Shown here: positions 48,228-51,378 of the stretch, in pieces
Position numbering within the stretch: position 1 is the first letter of the stretch
How the letters are laid out: each line of letters starts with the position of its first letter
Assembly: GCA_902520595.1 (NCBI GenBank)
Contig: CABYOM010000005.1
Span: forward strand, 1 to 51,378
Reading direction: 5' to 3'
Length of the DNA stretch: 51,378 nucleotides
Source: an uncultured Candidatus Poseidoniales archaeon
GTDB taxonomy: Archaea > Thermoplasmatota > Poseidoniia > Poseidoniales > Poseidoniaceae
Position numbers and translations under genes: made by a program
The notes under the pieces: model-generated
Database searches by the model: none
What the model saw: only the letters and a program-made list of their open reading frames with translations
What the model was told of the DNA's origin: nothing

Positions 48228-50627
48228 TCACTCTATTTTTTGGATCTTTGCGGGCATCAAAAAGACAAATATTCCAATAATTACGGCTAAAGCCAAAACA
48301 GTTAGGCCCCAAAACATTCCATCGGAGAGTTGATCTGAACTTGACACATCATCATTCGGTGAGAGAGCTGGCTCAATTGCTACGGCCAATATACCCTCGT
48401 TGTTGTCTTCTTGACCTTCTGGAATTTCCAATCCTCGATCAATAATGGCTCTGAACTGAATTTGTTCTTTGTCTTCAGGCACTTGCCAATCACAGGTGAC
48501 ATAAGCGACTGTTCCAGGTTGCAGCATTGGAAGTGTTTCAAAATCTACTAATTCAGAATTCGATTCACAACGTACGGAAATGAGGGTCGCCTCTGCTTGA
48601 CCTATGTTTCGTATGAGAACGCGAACTGATACAATATCTCCTGCTCGAATAACTTCATCTCCAATATCAATCTCTTCGACGTAGAGATCTGGTAAAGCGA
48701 GAACCTCAAGATCGAGGATTCGCTCGACACAAGAGGTTTGATCACAGAGTGAGACTAAAACCGAGGTGAAACCAGGATTAGGAGCATTGACAGTAACGGT
48801 CTTGTTCATCACATCGACAAGTGCCCATGAGCGATTCGTGGATGCCGTTAATCCGGATGAGTCAATATCTGAATAATCAAAGGAAAGCACGGTTGGGACT
48901 GATAATTCAACTGGAACCAATGATTGAAACTCTTGAAGAACTGGAGGATCGTCAACGGTTTGAACATTCACGAGGAACTGTTCAACCCAGGTATTTCCAG
49001 ATACATCCGTCACAGTTGTTTGAACGGTTGCCTGACCAGAGGATTCCGGCTGAAGTGACAGACGAATGTCACCTTCTGTAAGGTCGATGACAACAAGGTC
49101 TGGGTTGGAATTTGAAAAGGATACGTGAAGGTCTTCATATGCTGTTCTATCGTCTGTGCAGCGATACAAGAACGGCAAGATTCGACCGCCACCATCTTCG
49201 GTTAACGATTGTTCACCAACGGGTATACAGACGGGGTCTTCATCCCATTCAATATCATATCCGCCGGTAATGGACATCGAGGTAACTTCAAAGGCGGTCG
49301 TACTTGCATTTCCAAGCGAGTCCCAGGTAAACCATGATTTGAGTTCAACCTTGATTGATGTGTCATCTTTCATCATGTGCTTGCCGATTGGGAATGAGAG
49401 AGACAGAGAAGGAGACAAGGCTACAGGTTGGTTTGTAACAAGTTCATCGTTGACAAATAAGAGCCAACGAGAATATACCGAATCAAGTCCGTCAACATCA
49501 CCGAAGATACGACCTTGCAATGTAAGGGTCGGGTCGTTAATATCTACAGTCACGGATGAGATGCACGCATCAATAGTAGAGAGCCGCAATTGCGTGAAGG
49601 CATGGTCTGGAAGAAGCATGTGCTCGTTCATTTGGGCAAACTCAGAAAAGGAAACTCCGTCATCAGAAAATGAGTATTCAAGAACGACATCGTCAAGCGA
49701 TTCATTTTGAAGCGTGAAGTGTGCTCTACCAATTCGCTGTCCTGGTGGTGTTTCAATAATTTCACTGGTCCAGATACCAGATGTTCCTGCGCCGCTGGAC
49801 TGGAGCCCGCATGACGATAATGCCATATTTTCAGATGTTCCAAGGGTCAAATCCAGACCAAAGAGAGGCATTTCATGTCCCGAAAATTGCGCTTGTGCAG
49901 AACCGTATTCACCACCATACCACGGAGTCTTCATTACCACTTGCATACCGACAGCATCGACGTTTAATTGCGAATCATCGGTCGAACCAACCGATACGTA
50001 GTCAAGAGTCATGACTGCATTCTGAATCATTCCCCAATCCCAAGTCGTCAAGTCCGTGATGTTGTATGACCACTCAGTTGAGAGGTAGTCGAGTGAACCT
50101 TGAGTGTTGGAAAAGGTTGTCAGTGGTTCGTAATACTGCCCATCATCGTAATTAATCGAAAATCGAACTGAATCCTGATACAATGGGTCGGGGACTGAAA
50201 AAGCAACAACAACATTGACTGCAAGAACATCGTATTCCGTAGAACCAATTGCGTTGAAAGAAGATAATTGTATTTCAGGGCCCGTCGACCAAGATGTCGC
50301 ACCATCAGGGGTTCCAAGGGAGTTGTTGGAGTCTGTCGGCGTACTTTGCGCCCAAAACGTCATCACATCCTGATTCATTGGCCGATGGTGAACCATAGTC
50401 AGGCGCTGGTCAGCAACCATGACGTCGGTGTAGGTTGCTGGTTCTTCGGAAAAAGAGGTGAGTGACCCGACCGTCCAGTTCGTGGGCTGAGAAAAATCGC
50501 CATCAGGAAAGATGTCTACATTCATAGTTTGGTGAACCGAACGAGCTGAAACCACGCTGTAGGGTGCGAGAAGCAGCACAATGAGCAGGAAAAAAGAGGT
50601 CAAAACTTTCGCTTTAGCGCTTCGCAT
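48228..50627 (-). CDS. Large exported membrane-anchored protein with CARDB-like domain
   Basis: 799 residues. A signal peptide (KVLTSFFLLIVLLLAPYSVVSA) supports ATG 50627 over the ATG at 50678. The extracytoplasmic region is beta-rich: a jelly-roll-like N-terminal part (VDIFPDGDFSQPTNWTVGS), a middle with Cys residues, cadherin/Ig-like repeats (SGQATVQTTVTDVSGNTW; VPTVLSFDYSDIDSSGL) and a CARDB-type adhesion module near 690-770 (DLYVEEIDIGDEVIRAGDIVSVRVLIRNIGQAEA). It ends in a membrane helix (FWGLTVLALAVIIGIFVFLM) with a short basic tail and no PGF motif, so it should be anchored by the helix. Function unknown, probably cell-surface. Confidence 0.83.
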   Translation of the reverse strand: MRSAKAKVLTSFFLLIVLLLAPYSVVSARSVHQTMNVDIFPDGDFSQPTNWTVGSLTSFSEEPATYTDVMVADQRLTMVHHRPMNQDVMTFWAQSTPTDSNNSLGTPDGATSWSTGPEIQLSSFNAIGSTEYDVLAVNVVVAFSVPDPLYQDSVRFSINYDDGQYYEPLTTFSNTQGSLDYLSTEWSYNITDLTTWDWGMIQNAVMTLDYVSVGSTDDSQLNVDAVGMQVVMKTPWYGGEYGSAQAQFSGHEMPLFGLDLTLGTSENMALSSCGLQSSGAGTSGIWTSEIIETPPGQRIGRAHFTLQNESLDDVVLEYSFSDDGVSFSEFAQMNEHMLLPDHAFTQLRLSTIDACISSVTVDINDPTLTLQGRIFGDVDGLDSVYSRWLLFVNDELVTNQPVALSPSLSLSFPIGKHMMKDDTSIKVELKSWFTWDSLGNASTTAFEVTSMSITGGYDIEWDEDPVCIPVGEQSLTEDGGGRILPFLYRCTDDRTAYEDLHVSFSNSNPDLVVIDLTEGDIRLSLQPESSGQATVQTTVTDVSGNTWVEQFLVNVQTVDDPPVLQEFQSLVPVELSVPTVLSFDYSDIDSSGLTASTNRSWALVDVMNKTVTVNAPNPGFTSVLVSLCDQTSCVERILDLEVLALPDLYVEEIDIGDEVIRAGDIVSVRVLIRNIGQAEATLISVRCESNSELVDFETLPMLQPGTVAYVTCDWQVPEDKEQIQFRAIIDRGLEIPEGQEDNNEGILAVAIEPALSPNDDVSSSDQLSDGMFWGLTVLALAVIIGIFVFLMPAKIQKIE

Positions 50628-50683
50628 GTAGATACGAGGCCAGCGAATACACTTGAACAAGAGGGTTCTTCGTTCCACTTCTT

Positions 50684-50719
50684 AACAATTTAAGCGCAGG
50701 GTACTCCCTGCGGATTGTT
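50684..50719. promoter_or_regulatory. Strong interrupted palindrome between the exported-protein gene and tRNA-His
   Basis: AACAAT-TTAAG-CGCAGGG-TACT-CCCTGCG-G-ATTGTT: a perfect 7-bp inner stem with a 4-base loop, plus a perfect 6-bp outer stem. It lies 57 bp upstream of ATG 50627 and 37 bp upstream of tRNA-His. It may be an operator for the divergent exported-protein gene, a structured leader, or a terminator for transcription entering from the side. Only the symmetry is observed. Confidence 0.4.
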
Positions 50720-50755
50720 GAAATACCAAGCGCATAACGGCAAACTACCTCTCAT

Positions 50756-50828
50756 GGCTGTGATGGTGTAGGGGTTAGCACGGCAGATTGTGGTTCTGCC
50801 AGCCCGAGTTCGATTCTCGGTCACGGCC
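50756..50828 (+). tRNA. tRNA-His (anticodon GUG) with encoded G-1
   Basis: 73-nt cloverleaf. The acceptor stem GGCTGTGA/TCACGGCC has 8 pairs because the histidine-specific extra G (-1, position 50756) is encoded and faces C73 (50828). Anticodon stem GCAGA/TCTGC with loop TTGTGGT gives anticodon GTG. T arm CCGAG-TTCGATT-CTCGG. No intron and no encoded CCA. It ends 3 bp from the convergent ribA stop. Confidence 0.94.
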
Positions 50829-50831
50829 CCT

Positions 50832-51378
50832 TCAATTGTCATCCAGTTTACTTTGGTCAATTTGGTGACCCATCCGTTCAACTTTTGTTTCCAAATACGA
50901 CCTGTTTTGGTCGCCTACACCTACAACCAGTGGAATCAATTCTTCGACATTAATCCCATGCTTTTCGAGCTGCTCTTTCTTGTTCGGGTTATTTGAGAGA
51001 AGGCTTACTCTCGGGATATCAAGAGCTGATAGCATGCTTGCAGCAATACTGTAATCTCTGCCATCGCCTGGAAGGCCAAGCATCAAATTTGCATCGAGGG
51101 TATCTGCACCTTTATCCTGCAAGTGATATGCCTGGATTTTGGCATGCAAGCCAATGCCTCGCCCTTCTTGGCGAAGGTAGAGTAAACATCCCCAACCTCG
51201 CTCAACAATCGCCTTTAGAGCAGCGTCAAGTTGTGGGCCACAATCACACCGCAGACTTCCCAATGCATCTCCAGTCAAGCATTCGGAGTGTACGCGTATC
51301 ATGACAGGATCAGGACCCGACATATCTCCAAGAGTGAGTGCGACATGGTCGAAACCAGTTGAGGACTCATGGAATACT
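50832..51378 (-). CDS. ribA: GTP cyclohydrolase II (RibA), 5' end outside the window
   Basis: Opens the imidazole ring of GTP, first step of riboflavin synthesis in bacteria. Zinc-binding cysteines are in SECLTGDALGSLRCDCG and the catalytic arginine region is RQEGRGIGL. RTxDANLMLGLPGD-like (TLDANLMLGLPGDGRDY) and LLSNNPNKKEQLEKHGI follow, as in the family. The frame stays open to the right edge, with conserved-looking sequence (GFDHVALTLGDMSGPDPVMIR), so ATG 51323 is internal and the true start lies beyond 51378. Most archaea use the unrelated ArfA-type enzyme; RibA here fits acquisition from bacteria. It converges on tRNA-His. Confidence 0.93.
   Translation of the reverse strand, partial: VFHESSTGFDHVALTLGDMSGPDPVMIRVHSECLTGDALGSLRCDCGPQLDAALKAIVERGWGCLLYLRQEGRGIGLHAKIQAYHLQDKGADTLDANLMLGLPGDGRDYSIAASMLSALDIPRVSLLSNNPNKKEQLEKHGINVEELIPLVVGVGDQNRSYLETKVERMGHQIDQSKLDDN

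Noticed and set aside
1-51378. CRISPR arrays, insertion sequences, rRNA operons, integrases
   Set aside because: I found no regularly spaced repeats, transposase or integrase motifs, or rRNA-like blocks on either strand.

Overview
The window looks like a piece of a mesophilic marine euryarchaeon, most likely Marine Group II (Candidatus Poseidoniales) or a close Thermoplasmata relative. Archaeal information-processing genes support this: replication factor C large subunit, SRP54, aIF5A, TrmY, a Cbf5-type pseudouridine synthase, a GPN-loop GTPase, a DUF106/EMC3-like insertase and a UbiA-type ether-lipid prenyltransferase. An archaeosortase-type (PGF) C-terminal signal on a large secreted protein points the same way. 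Base composition is moderate (mid-40s % GC by eye). Several genes have a bacterial flavour (SelO, EmrE-like SMR pump, free-Met-R-sulfoxide reductase, RibA), as is common in this group. The lineage is inferred from family content; no marker tree could be run.

Layout. Positions 1-1389 hold a glycyl-tRNA synthetase gene broken into two pieces that point away from each other, which implies an intragenic inversion or an assembly/amplification chimera. Then come rfcL (+) and a minus-strand block with a Trk potassium system (trkH, trkA), a zinc-ribbon transglutaminase-like membrane protein and another membrane protein. From 8.6 to 14 kb lie a Get3/ArsA-like ATPase next to SRP54, a zinc-ribbon membrane protein, coaBC and trmY. 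From 14 to 22.5 kb a minus-strand run encodes SurE, a DMT permease, an OPT transporter, a hexapeptide-repeat membrane protein, an MFS/UMF1 transporter, aIF5A and an SDR. From 22.7 to 26.3 kb is a 1208-residue secreted repeat protein, with the relic of a second such tail just downstream. Next are a 3-hydroxyacyl-CoA dehydrogenase, tRNA-Gln, an HD hydrolase, AlkA, and an accessory patch of small membrane proteins bounded by a 53-bp imperfect direct repeat. After an acyl-CoA dehydrogenase comes a mixed stretch: small zinc ribbon, SelO, SMR, NikR-like regulator, methyltransferase, fRMsr and histone-deacetylase-family protein, then tRNA-Glu. From 38.7 kb a GC-rich, strongly foldable leader precedes a small winged-helix gene and the prenyltransferase. 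Then come argF, a GPN GTPase and a 1004-residue Pro/Met-repeat protein. The conserved archaeal cassette DUF106-cmk-cbf5 follows, then another large exported protein, tRNA-His and the truncated ribA.

How the genes fit together. The housekeeping functions are translation and tRNA modification (glyS, aIF5A, trmY, cbf5), membrane-protein targeting and insertion (Get3-like, SRP54, DUF106), K+ uptake, peptide/solute uptake, and fatty-acid beta-oxidation (acyl-CoA and 3-hydroxyacyl-CoA dehydrogenases). CoA, riboflavin and arginine biosynthesis enzymes are also present. This suits an aerobic heterotroph that degrades proteins and lipids. Large exported proteins and several membrane proteins carrying zinc ribbons are the less understood part.

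Most notable: (1) the divergent halves of glyS; (2) a leader RNA that can fold as a three-way junction and pair with the ribosome-binding site of the gene at 38841; (3) the direct-repeat-bounded patch at 29783-30689; (4) the Pro/Met-repeat protein with an EF-hand and zinc ribbon. No CRISPR array, rRNA gene, transposase or integrase was seen.
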